Below, piece after piece: positions 8,760 to 17,311 of a stretch of DNA of 64,000 nucleotides. Position 1 is the stretch's first letter. Every line of letters starts with the position of its first letter. The stretch comes from Micromonospora profundi. GTDB lineage: Bacteria > Actinomycetota > Actinomycetes > Mycobacteriales > Micromonosporaceae. The position numbers were made by a program, and so were the translations under genes. Where the stretch lies: positions 2,294,001 to 2,358,000 of the forward strand of contig NZ_JAATJK010000001.1 in NCBI RefSeq assembly GCF_011927785.1, given 5' to 3'. Below the pieces are notes generated by a model, which worked only from the letters and a program-made list of their open reading frames with translations, did not search any database and was not told the origin of the DNA.

Positions 8760-9626
8760 ATGACCACCGCGCCCACACAGCGCTACACCTGCTCGGTGTT
8801 CACCTGCGACGTGACCCTCGCCAGCCAGGGCGCACCCGCCACACCGTTCGCCGAGGTCCAGCGACGACTCCACGCCCTCGACAGGCGCTACTCACGCTTC
8901 CGCCCCGACAGCGAACTGTCCCACCTGAACGCCGCCGCCGGTCGCTGGCACCCCGTCTCCGCGGACCTGCACGCCATGCTCCGCCACGCCCTGGCCGTCG
9001 CCGCCGCCAGCGCCAACCTGGTGAACGCCGCGATGCTGCCCCGGCTCCTCGCCGCCGGCTACGTCCGCTCCTGGACCACCGGCACACCACCGACCGCGCC
9101 ACCCACGACACCCACCCCCGTGCCACCCCTGGCCGAACTGCTCGAACTACGCCGCGACACCGCCCGCCTCGCACCCGGATACGGCATCGACGTCGGCGCG
9201 CTCGCCAAGGGCCGGTGGGCCGACGACATCGTCACCTGGCTCGGCCCCAACTCCGCCGCCAGCGTCGGGGGAGACGTCACCTGCCGCGGCCCCGGCCCTG
9301 ACGGCGACGGCTGGCCCGTCAACCTGCCCAACGGCCACGTCCTGCGAGTTCGCGACGGCGGCGTCGCCACCAGCGGCATCGGCAAACGCCGCTGGGGCAC
9401 CAACGGCCACCACCTCATCGACCCGCGCACCGGCCGACCCGCCACCTCCGACATCACCCAGAGCACAGTCCTGGCCCGCACCGGCGCCTGCGCCGACTGG
9501 GTCGCCTCAGCCGCCGTGATCGGCGGCAGCCCCACAGCCGCACACCTCACCACCCGCACCGACGTCCACCACCTCTGGCTGACCCGCACCGACAGGGGAG
9601 CGGCACATGAACCCCACAAACCCTGA
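8760..9626 (+). CDS. ApbE-type FAD:protein FMN transferase
   Basis: A 288-residue ApbE-family protein, which covalently attaches FMN from FAD to Ser or Thr of a target protein using Mg. Family motifs are RYSRFRPDSELSHLN, GIDVGALAKGRWAD, ASVGGDVTC, LIDPRTGRPA and the ADWVASAAVI segment near the C-terminus. No signal peptide is seen and it is a little shorter than secreted ApbE proteins (about 330), so it may act in the cytoplasm. It is first in a five-gene operon and overlaps the flavin reductase by 20 bases. None of the neighbours has an FMN_bind target domain, so its substrate here is unclear. Confidence 0.88.
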   Translation: MTTAPTQRYTCSVFTCDVTLASQGAPATPFAEVQRRLHALDRRYSRFRPDSELSHLNAAAGRWHPVSADLHAMLRHALAVAAASANLVNAAMLPRLLAAGYVRSWTTGTPPTAPPTTPTPVPPLAELLELRRDTARLAPGYGIDVGALAKGRWADDIVTWLGPNSAASVGGDVTCRGPGPDGDGWPVNLPNGHVLRVRDGGVATSGIGKRRWGTNGHHLIDPRTGRPATSDITQSTVLARTGACADWVASAAVIGGSPTAAHLTTRTDVHHLWLTRTDRGAAHEPHKP

Positions 9627-10122
9627 CCGCCTCGTCGAACCCGCACGGTTCCGGGCCGCCTTCCGCCGCGTACCCGCGCCCGTGGCGATCCTCCTCATAC
9701 CCGGCGGACCCGGCGGCATCACCGGCGTCACCTGCACCTCGGCCACATCCCTGTCCGGCGAACCACCAATGGCCATGGTCGCCGTCGACACCAAGACCGG
9801 CGTCGCGCCGCTGGCCGAACGGGCCGGCCGGTTCAGCATCAACTACCTCGCCGCCGACCGCGCCGCCTGGGCACGAGCCTTCGCCAGCCGAGGCCGCGAC
9901 CTCGACGACCTCGCCGCCGCCATCGTCACCGGCCGCACAACGGTGCCCACCCTCGCCACCGGCACCACCGCCGTCCTCGAATGCCGCACCACCGCCATCC
10001 ACCAGGGCGGAGACCACTGGATCCTCTGCGGCGAGGTACTGCACGCCCGCGCCCAGACCGACGCCGAACCCCTGCTGCACCACAACGGCCGCTACGGCAC
10101 CTTCCACCCCCACAGCCCTTGA
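9607..10122 (+). CDS. Flavin reductase family protein (two-component monooxygenase reductase)
   Basis: A 171-residue flavin reductase of the HpaC/RutF fold. It has FRRVPAPVAILL, GVTCTSATSLSGEPPMAMV (flavin-binding core) and FSINYLAA. These enzymes use NAD(P)H to make free reduced FMN or FAD for a partner oxygenase. The natural partner is the luciferase-like monooxygenase at 11737 in the same operon. The start overlaps the ApbE gene. Length and motifs are normal for the family. Confidence 0.9.
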   Translation: MNPTNPDRLVEPARFRAAFRRVPAPVAILLIPGGPGGITGVTCTSATSLSGEPPMAMVAVDTKTGVAPLAERAGRFSINYLAADRAAWARAFASRGRDLDDLAAAIVTGRTTVPTLATGTTAVLECRTTAIHQGGDHWILCGEVLHARAQTDAEPLLHHNGRYGTFHPHSP

Positions 10123-10151
10123 CCACAGCCCACCCACCGCGAGGCAGAACC

Positions 10152-10997
10152 ATGACCCCACCACGCACCCACACCATCAACGCCGGCGGCTTCACCACCC
10201 GCTACTGGGAATCCACACCACCCGGACAACCCGAAGGCACAGTCGTCCTCGTCCACGACGGAGCATTCGGCGGCGACGCCATCGGCAGCTGGTCCCGGGT
10301 CATGCCGCTGCTCGCCCAGCACTACCGGGTCCTCGCACCCGACCTGCTCGGCTACGGCGACACCGACAAGGTCGTCTACCTCGACCGCTCGCCGTACTCC
10401 TTCCGCACCGCACACCTCGCCGCGTTCTGCGCCGCCCTCGACGTCGACGCCGCCCACTTCGCCGGCCAGTCCTTCGGCGGATCCCTCCTGCTACGCGCAC
10501 TCGCCACACCCACACCCGCGCTGCCCGCCCTGTCAGCGGTCAGCATCTGCGGCACCGGCGGCCCCTGGCGCTCCACAAAGGGCACCACCGAACTCGGCCG
10601 CTTCGACGGCACCGAAGACGACGTACGCCGCCTCGTCGCCCTCATGACCGACGAATACCCAGGCTTCGACGACACCGTCAAGGTGCGCTACGCCAACACC
10701 CGCAAACCCGGCCACGTCCAGGCCTGCATGGCCCCCCGCCTGCAACACCCCACCCTGCCCAAACCCGGCCCCGACACCTGGCCAGCACCCCTGCGCGACA
10801 CCACAGTCCCCATCCTCGTGGTCGAGGCCACCCGCGACGACCTCCTCGAACCCGACTGGGGCCGCCACCTGGAAAACCTCACCCCCCACGTACACGTGCG
10901 CCGCATGGACGCCCGCCACGCACCCAACCTCGACCAACCCGAGGCCGTCGCCACCCTCCTGCACACCTTCTTCAGCCGGGGGAGGACCACACCATGA
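10152..10997 (+). CDS. Alpha/beta-fold hydrolase (complete triad)
   Basis: A 281-residue alpha/beta hydrolase resembling ring-cleavage (C-C bond) hydrolases. The nucleophile elbow is FAGQSFGGSL, the acid lies in VEATRDDLLEP and the His in DARHAPNLDQP. The ATG at 10152, preceded by GAGGCAGAACC, is preferred over upstream in-frame codons that would run back into the flavin reductase. It is third in the flavin operon and its stop overlaps the next start (ATGA). It probably hydrolyses the product of the monooxygenase. Confidence 0.88.
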   Translation: MTPPRTHTINAGGFTTRYWESTPPGQPEGTVVLVHDGAFGGDAIGSWSRVMPLLAQHYRVLAPDLLGYGDTDKVVYLDRSPYSFRTAHLAAFCAALDVDAAHFAGQSFGGSLLLRALATPTPALPALSAVSICGTGGPWRSTKGTTELGRFDGTEDDVRRLVALMTDEYPGFDDTVKVRYANTRKPGHVQACMAPRLQHPTLPKPGPDTWPAPLRDTTVPILVVEATRDDLLEPDWGRHLENLTPHVHVRRMDARHAPNLDQPEAVATLLHTFFSRGRTTP

Positions 10998-11740
10998 GCA
11001 CCCTGCTGTTCCTCCACGACGCCGACGTCCTCCCCGGAACAATCGGCGCCCTCGGCCTGCTCGCCGACGACCTGCACGTCGCCGTACCCCGACACCCCGG
11101 CTTCGGCACACCACTTGACGACACCGCACAGGACTGGGACAGCGTCGCCGACCTCGCCCAGCACTACCTGTCCGACCCCGTCACCGACCCACCACACGGC
11201 CCCCTGCACCTGGCCGGCGCCGGCTTCGGCGGCTGGATCGCCCTGGAGATGGCCGTACGCGCCCCACACCTGTTCACCACCCTCACCCTCGTCAGCCCGT
11301 ACGGGGTGAAACTGTCCGGACCCACCGAACCCGACTTCGCCGACATCCTCCTGCTCGACCCGACCGAAATCGTCGAACTCGGCTGGGCCGAACCCACCGC
11401 CTGCCACGACCTGCGCATGCCCGGCTACCCACCCGGCCTCACCGACGACGACTACGAACGGGCCTTCGCCGACCGCGCCGCCCTGTCCCGGTACGCCTGG
11501 AAACCCTTCCTGCACGACCCACGACTACGCCGATGGCTGCACCTGATCACCATGCCCACCCTCGTGATCGCCGGCACCCACGACCGGCTCGTACCCCCAC
11601 GACACAGCGCCGCACTGGCCGACCTGCTGCCCTCGGCCCGCTTCGTCGAGCTGCCGCACGCCGGGCACTACCCCTACCTGGAACGCCCCCACGCATTCCA
11701 CCGGGAGGTCCGGTCCTTCCTGATCGGAGAGGCCCAGTGA
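10994..11740 (+). CDS. Alpha/beta-fold protein lacking the nucleophilic Ser
   Basis: A 248-residue alpha/beta hydrolase-fold protein. The acid (IAGTHDRLVPP) and the His (PHAGHYPYLERP) are present. The nucleophile elbow, however, reads LAGAGFGGW, so the position normally held by Ser in GxSxG is Gly (codon GGC). E. coli RutD, as I remember its sequence, also lacks Ser there (GHALG). This protein may therefore act without an acyl-enzyme, for example by adding water or a proton. It overlaps both neighbours by 4 bases and must be made with them. Confidence 0.85.
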   Translation: MSTLLFLHDADVLPGTIGALGLLADDLHVAVPRHPGFGTPLDDTAQDWDSVADLAQHYLSDPVTDPPHGPLHLAGAGFGGWIALEMAVRAPHLFTTLTLVSPYGVKLSGPTEPDFADILLLDPTEIVELGWAEPTACHDLRMPGYPPGLTDDDYERAFADRAALSRYAWKPFLHDPRLRRWLHLITMPTLVIAGTHDRLVPPRHSAALADLLPSARFVELPHAGHYPYLERPHAFHREVRSFLIGEAQ

Positions 11741-12948
11741 AGCTCTACCACTTCACCGAAATGCCCTACCCGTACATCGCACCCGAGGCCGAAGAGGCAA
11801 ACCGCGGCCTCAAGTACTTCATGCCCAACCGCTACTACGACCCCGTCCTCGGCCACGAGCTCTACCAGCGCTACCTCGACGAGTACGAACTCGCCGACGA
11901 ACTCGGCTTCGACCTCATGGTCAACGAACACCACCAGTCCGCGTCCACCCTGCAGGTCTCGGCCACCCTCAGCGCCGCCTCCGTCCTGCACCGCACCCGA
12001 CGCGGCCGGGTCCTCATCCTCGGCACCCCACTGCCACACCGCGAAAGCCCCATCCGCGTCGCCGAGGAGATCGCCTACCTCGACTCGGTCAGCGGCGGCC
12101 GCATCGACTGCGGCTTCGTCCGCGGCGTCCAGGGCGAAACGTTCCCGTCCAACCAGAACCCCGTGCACAACCTCGACATGTTCATCGAAGCCCACGACCT
12201 GATCAAAAAAGCGTGGACCAGCGGCGACGTCTTCTCCTGGGAGGGCCGCCACTACCACTACCGGTACGTCAGCGTGTGGCCCCGCCCGTACCAGCAACCC
12301 CACCCACCGATCTGGATCAGCGGCACCTCCACCCGACTCGTCGAATGGACCGCCCGACACGGCTACACCCTGTGCAACCTGCTCGGCACCTACGACGACA
12401 CCGCGACCTCGTTCCGGCTCTACCGCCGCACCGCCGTCGCCGCAGGCCTCCCCGAACCCGGCCCGGACCGCTTCGCCTACATGGCCCTGTGCCACGTCGC
12501 ACCCACCGAAGCCAAGGCCCGCGAAATCGGCCGCAAACTCATTTACTACCTCAAGCCCGGCAAACTCCGACTCGGCGCCGCCAGCCCACCCGGCTACTTC
12601 CCGCCAGCATCCGCCGTCGCCGCCCTCCAGGGCCGCCTCGGCGCCGTACGCCGCATGAGCTACGAAGACCTCATCGACGCCGGCATCCTCCTCATCGGCA
12701 CCCCCGACCAGGTCACCGCCCAGATCCACCGCCTCTACGAACAGACCGGCGCCGGACACCTCATCCTCATGAACCACGCCGGCGACATGACAAGCAACGA
12801 GGTACGCGACCACCTCACCCTGTTCGCCAAGGACGTCATGCCCGCCGTCACCGCCCTCGGCGCCGACTGGCACGACAAGGACACCACCTGGCGCGTCGAC
12901 AACGACACCACACCCGTGCAGGCGGTCCTCTCCAGCGCACTGTCCTGA
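11737..12948 (+). CDS. LLM-class flavin-dependent monooxygenase
   Basis: A 403-residue bacterial-luciferase-like (LLM) oxygenase that uses reduced FMN and O2. Family features are LADELGFDLMVNEHHQS, GTPLPHRESPIRVAEEIAYLD (in two parts), SGGRIDCGFVRG and the HPPIWISGTS strand. The GTG at 11737 overlaps the previous stop (GTGA), and the longer upstream frame is rejected because it lies inside the hydrolase gene. It is the last gene of the operon and the likely key enzyme, supplied by the flavin reductase at 9607. RutA, alkane-sulfonate and amine/camphor monooxygenases belong to the same superfamily. The substrate is open. Confidence 0.9.
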   Translation: MKLYHFTEMPYPYIAPEAEEANRGLKYFMPNRYYDPVLGHELYQRYLDEYELADELGFDLMVNEHHQSASTLQVSATLSAASVLHRTRRGRVLILGTPLPHRESPIRVAEEIAYLDSVSGGRIDCGFVRGVQGETFPSNQNPVHNLDMFIEAHDLIKKAWTSGDVFSWEGRHYHYRYVSVWPRPYQQPHPPIWISGTSTRLVEWTARHGYTLCNLLGTYDDTATSFRLYRRTAVAAGLPEPGPDRFAYMALCHVAPTEAKAREIGRKLIYYLKPGKLRLGAASPPGYFPPASAVAALQGRLGAVRRMSYEDLIDAGILLIGTPDQVTAQIHRLYEQTGAGHLILMNHAGDMTSNEVRDHLTLFAKDVMPAVTALGADWHDKDTTWRVDNDTTPVQAVLSSALS

Positions 12949-12955
12949 CCGGAGA

Positions 12956-13708
12956 TCACCACCAGCCGATCACCTCGTCGTGCAGACCCGCGTAGTCACG
13001 TTCGAGGTGATCGGCAAGGGCGACCATGTGCGCCCGCATCAACATCTCCGCCCGCGCCGCGTCCCCGTCGGCGATCGCCGCCGCGACCGCCTGGTGCTCC
13101 CGCCGCACGTCCTCCCACCGCTCCGGACGACGCTCGGCAGCCACCACCCGCTCGGTGTAGATCTCCTTCAACGCCCTACCGAACAGATCCAGCACCCCGT
13201 TGCCCGACAACCCCGCCACCACACCGTGGAAACGCTGCATGACCGCCAGATAGCTGGCCTCGTCACGCTCCTCCAACGTGGCGTGCTCCCGCATCGACTC
13301 GGCCAACTCCCGCAGGTGCGCCGCATCGCGCCGCTCGGCCGCCAACCGGGCCATCAACGGCTCCATGATCACGCGCGCCTCGACCAGCTCACCGAACCGG
13401 GTCCGGCCCATCTGCATGAACAACGCCATCGTCCGACCGAACGTGTGCGGATCGACAGCCCCCACGATCGGGCCGCCACCACGACCCGGGCGTACCCGCA
13501 CCAGCCCGTTGATCTCCAGGATCCGCAGCGCCTCCCGCAGCGTCCCGCGACTGACCCCGTACGCCTGCATCATCTGCGCCTCGGTGGGCAGCCCCGCCCC
13601 GGCCGACAACCCCTGCTCGACGATGTCCTCGAGGATCTGTCGGGCCACCAGCTCACCCATCTTCGCCGCGCGCTGGCGGAACCGCGGGGCAGGCTGGGCC
13701 TCAGACAT
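12956..13708 (-). CDS. GntR-family regulator with FCD domain
   Basis: A 250-residue FadR-subfamily regulator. The winged helix is at residues 20-85 (LPTEAQMMQAYGVSRGTLRE followed by ALRILEINGLVRVRPGRGGG), and the all-helical FCD ligand-binding domain follows (residues 100-235), with Arg/His metal-ligand positions such as RFHGVV and HMVALADH. Such regulators usually bind an organic acid and repress adjacent catabolic genes. It converges on the monooxygenase operon (7-base gap) and probably controls it through the palindrome at 8712 and perhaps its own promoter. Confidence 0.9.
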   Translation of the reverse strand: MSEAQPAPRFRQRAAKMGELVARQILEDIVEQGLSAGAGLPTEAQMMQAYGVSRGTLREALRILEINGLVRVRPGRGGGPIVGAVDPHTFGRTMALFMQMGRTRFGELVEARVIMEPLMARLAAERRDAAHLRELAESMREHATLEERDEASYLAVMQRFHGVVAGLSGNGVLDLFGRALKEIYTERVVAAERRPERWEDVRREHQAVAAAIADGDAARAEMLMRAHMVALADHLERDYAGLHDEVIGWW

Positions 13709-13779
13709 GCCCCGATCCTACGGGCCCACGATCTTGCCGCCACGACTCCTTCGCCGCCACGTGACGGGGGAGCCGCAGC

Positions 13780-14289
13780 TCAACCCACGAGGAAACCCTC
13801 GTCGTGCCAGTACGCCGCGATCCGGCTGGTCCGCCGCACGATCCGGTCCGCCTCCACCGGCGCCGGCCAGAAGACCAACAGGTAGTGGTCCAGGACGGTT
13901 TCAAGCTCACCGAGGTACGTCTTGCCCGCGTCCATACCCCTGGCGCAGTAACGCACCCGGTAGCTGACTGACTCGCGCAACGGCAGCGGATACATCCCCT
14001 GGTGCCAATCCATCAGATGCACATCGCCGGAGAGGGCCGTGAAGGAGACCTCGACGACCTCCTCCCACCCCGGGTCGACAGGTGGCGGCCCGTCCACCAC
14101 CTCGACCCGGAAAGCGACCTTACCGGTGTGCCGGCCGGTCACCAGGAACAGCGCACCGGGGACGCGGGCGCCGCACAGGCCGTTGAGCTGGCCGGCGAAC
14201 GCCCGTACCGGATCGGGCGGATCGTCGTCGCTGACCACGTACGCCTGGCTGTAGGACACACTCAGCAGGCCGTCGAAGGCAACGGTCAT
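13780..14289 (-). CDS. Conserved hypothetical protein, 169 aa
   Basis: An acidic, mostly beta-strand protein without signal peptide or membrane segment. It starts MTVAFDGLLSVSYSQ and contains a region rich in aromatic residues (HLMDWHQGMYPLPLRESVSYR). I do not recognise a family. It has good codon bias, a plausible start and its own intergenic spaces (70 bases from the GntR gene, 35 from the nuclease gene). Similar sequences seem to occur singly in Streptomyces and Micromonospora, but that is from memory. Confidence 0.65.
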   Translation of the reverse strand: MTVAFDGLLSVSYSQAYVVSDDDPPDPVRAFAGQLNGLCGARVPGALFLVTGRHTGKVAFRVEVVDGPPPVDPGWEEVVEVSFTALSGDVHLMDWHQGMYPLPLRESVSYRVRYCARGMDAGKTYLGELETVLDHYLLVFWPAPVEADRIVRRTSRIAAYWHDEGFLVG

Positions 14290-14324
14290 CGAACCCCCCG
14301 ATCACGGTACGGGCGTCGGTGGCG

Positions 14325-16787
14325 CTAGTCGTGCACCTGCACCGATCCACCACCCAGCGGCTGCGGATCGCTCAGATCCAGGTCGTAACTCTTCCCAGGC
14401 CGGTTGTCATACACCAGTGTCTGCTGCGGATAGTGCCCCGCCGACAGCGGCCACACCACAAGTCGCACCGCGTCCGGCGTGTCGACGCCGTAGGCCACGA
14501 AGCCGTACCCGGCCGCCCCGCCGATCGTGCCGGTGCCCTTCACGGCGGCCTTCTGATCAGGCGTGACCACAAGCCATTCGAGAGTGGTGGAGGCCAGGTC
14601 GAACCCGGTACCCCGCAGCGCTGCGGCCACCTTGCCGCCACCGGGCGCAGGCCCCGGCTCCCGAGGCAGGTACTTCGGGTTGAACTCCACCATCAACCGC
14701 CCCTGCACTGCAGGCTCGTCGACCAGCGCGCCGGCAGGGGAGTTCAGCCAGCCACCCTGGGTGACGAACCCGGCGTTCGGGTCGTACACGATCACCATGA
14801 CGCTCGCCGCGGGCGACGCACCACCGTCGTCGTCGGTGATCGTCGGCTTGATGGTGTACATCCCCGGGTGGGTGAAGGTGTGCGTCGCCTCGCACCGGTC
14901 CGCGTACGAGTCGAAGGTGCTGGTCTGCCCGTCGTCCCACTCGATCGCGCAGGAGTGGGTGTCGTTGTCACCCGGATCGAGGAAACGGGCCTTGAACGGC
15001 ACCGCATCGCCTACCCGGAACACCTGCCACGGCTGCGGCGCGGTGATGCCGTACTCGACATCCTCCGCCGCGGCCACCCTCGGTGGCGCCAGCTCGCCGA
15101 GCCGCCGCAGCCTCGGGTCGACATTGCGTACGGTGACCAGGGCGCTGTCGCTGACCGCCGCGTTCACCCCGTCGAACGCCGTCAACGTGACAGTGACCGC
15201 TCCATCGTCGTTGCACCGCATAGTGGTGTTGGCGCTGCGCGAGTCGTGGAACGTGCAGGACATGCCGGGATCCGCGTCCGGGCCCAGCGCGTACGTCCAC
15301 TGCGCCGTCGGCGGCCCGCCGTCGGGGTCGCTGACCGAGCCACCCAGCACGATCGTGAAACCCTCGTCGCCTGTGGTGTCCGGCCCCGCGTTCGCCGTCG
15401 GCGGCGAGTTCGGCTCGGCCGGGTCGTCCTGCGGCGGCAGGCACTCGTCGGTGCTGCTCGTCGGCACGTCGGTGATCTCCACGTAGTACGTGTCGAGGGC
15501 CTCGTTCGGCAACCCCGGCTGCCAGACCAGGATGCGGTCCTGCCGGTAGTACCTGGCCAGGGCGTTACCGGCGCAACTGTTGTGCCGGCTTGTCACCCCG
15601 AGGACGGAGAAGTTGCCGTCACCCTTACCCGCCCCCTCGATGGTCGAGGCGAAGGGGAACTCGTCGCACTGCTGGGTCGTCCGGTCCAGGATGTACGCCG
15701 GCAGCGTCGCGCACGCAGCATTCTTGGCCGAGGAGTTCTTCGAGTAGAACGTCCTGTTGTCCGACGCGTCGACAGGGAAATCCTCGGTGATCCGATGCAG
15801 GCCCGGATCGTCGCGGCTACCGGTGTACCGGCCGGGAATCACCCGGTCGCTACGCGGCCCCGGCCAGGTCTGACAGCCCGGGGTCATCGCACAGTGAACG
15901 TGCGCCGAAACCTGGGCGTAGTTCGCGCTCTGCAACGAGTACTGCAGGTGGGGGATGACGTCGTCCATGATGCAGGCCTTCGGCCGCGTGGAGAACCCGA
16001 CCTGCGCGGTGTCACAACGGATCCGGTGCGACGGCAGCGCCTCCCCACCGGCGTCCGGCGTGCCAGGCGCGTACGCGTCGATGGTCAGCGCCCAGTCGTG
16101 CCGGTTGACCTTGTCCGGCCCCACGCCCTGGAACTCGGACGAGGCGATCGTCCAGGAATGCCAGGATCCGTCGACGTTCCAGTCGGCGAACCTCTTCGCG
16201 GCCGACGGTCCACCCGCCGAGCAGCCGGTGAGCCACTGCTTGCAGTCGGCGAACACCATCATGATGGCGTTGGCCAACTCGCCCCGGTCACCCTCCAGAT
16301 ACCGCAGACTGCCGGGCACGGACCGGAAGAAGACCTCCACCGTGCGGTTGCCGTCGTCCCGGCCGTACGCCACGGCGTTCATGGCGAAGACCGCCTGGCC
16401 GACGTACACCTTGCGGTCGATGCTGTAGACCCTGCTGCCCACGAAGATGGACTGGCACCATAGGAACCGGTTGTGGGTACGCCCCTCCACGCTCCCGACG
16501 CCGGGTTGGTCCATGCACTCCGAGGCTCGTCCGTCGGCGTCCGGTGAGGCCGGTGGCCTGCGGACGGAGCTGGAGGCGAGCGGGGCGCGTGAGGTAGGTG
16601 CCGACAGGTCGGCCGCCGCCCGCCCGTCGGGGGTGGGCTCGTAGAAAGATTCCAGGCGGACCGGGTTGTCCGGCCCGTACGTCGTCGAGGTGGGCTCCGC
16701 CGAGGCTGGCGCCACGAGCAGTCCCACCCCCAGTGTGCTGATCGCCAACATCGCCACCAGGCGATGCCACCCGCTGAATGCCAACAC
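14325..16787 (-). CDS. Secreted NucA/NucB-like nuclease with PKD domains
   Basis: An 820-residue exported protein. A GTG at 16787 with AGGAG just upstream gives a 30-residue signal peptide ending in VAPASA (ATG at 16826 is the alternative). The middle region contains the NucA/NucB deoxyribonuclease signature CDEFPFASTIEGA followed by a His/Asn-containing block. Two PKD-type beta-sandwich domains follow (SVSDPDGGPPTAQW... and HTFTHPGMYTIKPTITDDDGG). The C-terminal 150 residues are unassigned. It probably degrades DNA outside the cell, while the PKD domains act as spacers or carbohydrate/cell-surface binders. It is monocistronic. Confidence 0.82.
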   Translation of the reverse strand: MLAFSGWHRLVAMLAISTLGVGLLVAPASAEPTSTTYGPDNPVRLESFYEPTPDGRAAADLSAPTSRAPLASSSVRRPPASPDADGRASECMDQPGVGSVEGRTHNRFLWCQSIFVGSRVYSIDRKVYVGQAVFAMNAVAYGRDDGNRTVEVFFRSVPGSLRYLEGDRGELANAIMMVFADCKQWLTGCSAGGPSAAKRFADWNVDGSWHSWTIASSEFQGVGPDKVNRHDWALTIDAYAPGTPDAGGEALPSHRIRCDTAQVGFSTRPKACIMDDVIPHLQYSLQSANYAQVSAHVHCAMTPGCQTWPGPRSDRVIPGRYTGSRDDPGLHRITEDFPVDASDNRTFYSKNSSAKNAACATLPAYILDRTTQQCDEFPFASTIEGAGKGDGNFSVLGVTSRHNSCAGNALARYYRQDRILVWQPGLPNEALDTYYVEITDVPTSSTDECLPPQDDPAEPNSPPTANAGPDTTGDEGFTIVLGGSVSDPDGGPPTAQWTYALGPDADPGMSCTFHDSRSANTTMRCNDDGAVTVTLTAFDGVNAAVSDSALVTVRNVDPRLRRLGELAPPRVAAAEDVEYGITAPQPWQVFRVGDAVPFKARFLDPGDNDTHSCAIEWDDGQTSTFDSYADRCEATHTFTHPGMYTIKPTITDDDGGASPAASVMVIVYDPNAGFVTQGGWLNSPAGALVDEPAVQGRLMVEFNPKYLPREPGPAPGGGKVAAALRGTGFDLASTTLEWLVVTPDQKAAVKGTGTIGGAAGYGFVAYGVDTPDAVRLVVWPLSAGHYPQQTLVYDNRPGKSYDLDLSDPQPLGGGSVQVHD

Positions 16788-17253
16788 GTTCTCCTGACAG
16801 CCGTCACGCAGCCGTCGCCGGACCATAGGACCGCCGCGGTGCGTGGGTTCCGGTAGGAACTGCGGCGGGGTAGAGGCACCCCCGTGCCACCCGCGGGGGC
16901 ACCGATGCCTCCGGCGGGTTCGTAACGGATGCTACGCAGAAAGTGAGCTACATGGATATGCATTAACGTCCGAGACGCACTCGCATGATCAGATGCGTCC
17001 ACCATCACCTGATCACCGGCTCTGGCACCATGATGACCAGCCGCAGGGGGGACAGCCGCGCCACACCGAGGATGAGCCGGGGATGACGAGCGACCCATCG
17101 CCCGGCCCGGACGAACGCTTCGTCCAGCAGACCGAACGCGTCCGCCGGGAACTACTGGACAGCGCCATCCCGGTCGTCGCGCTCACCGGCTCCGACCAGC
17201 CGAGCGGCCTGGGCCGACGCATCGCGGAAAAGGCTCTGACCCGCCTCACGCTG
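16788..17253. other. Mostly non-coding stretch between nuclease gene and dif-like site
   Basis: This stretch holds the upstream region of the nuclease gene, G/C-rich partial inverted repeats around 16870-16910 (runs of CCCCC and GGGGG), and the beginning of a doubtful small frame at 17083. I see no other supported gene or RNA. Confidence 0.4.
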
Positions 17254-17283
17254 AGATTCGATAATGCACATTATGTAAAGTAG
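17083..17283 (+). CDS. Small hypothetical protein, 66 aa (doubtful)
   Basis: A frame from ATG 17083 (GGGG just upstream) encoding a hydrophilic protein with a predicted amphipathic helix (FVQQTERVRRELL) and no known family. Codon third positions are G/C-rich, which argues for coding. However, its last nine codons run through the dif-like site at 17254-17281, which is constrained for recombination rather than protein. It could be a real short gene that happens to end there, or a chance frame. Confidence 0.35.
   Translation: MTSDPSPGPDERFVQQTERVRRELLDSAIPVVALTGSDQPSGLGRRIAEKALTRLTLRFDNAHYVK
17254..17281 (+). other. dif: Candidate chromosomal dif site (XerC/XerD recombination site)
   Basis: This 28-bp element has the Xer layout 11-6-11: left arm AGATTCGATAA, centre TGCACA, right arm TTATGTAAAGT. 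The continuous block CGATAATGCACATTATGT followed by aAAGT matches the actinobacterial dif consensus as I remember it (CGATAA, then TVNACA, then TTATGTCAAGT); the right arm differs at one position. It is markedly A/T-rich within a G+C-rich region. Xer recombinases act here to resolve chromosome dimers at the replication terminus. Gene direction also switches in this part of the window. The site assignment rests on sequence only. Confidence 0.8.
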
Positions 17284-17311
17284 CGTGATTTCGCGGTCCC
17301 CTCGGAAGGGG

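Noticed and set aside
9607..10122. ApbE target motif inside the flavin reductase (CTSATS)
   Set aside because: This is the ordinary flavin-binding strand of the reductase family, not the FMN_bind acceptor motif.
14319..16463. A 714-codon open frame on the + strand
   Set aside because: Antisense to the secreted nuclease gene and composed mostly of Arg/Val/Gly; no ribosome-binding site.
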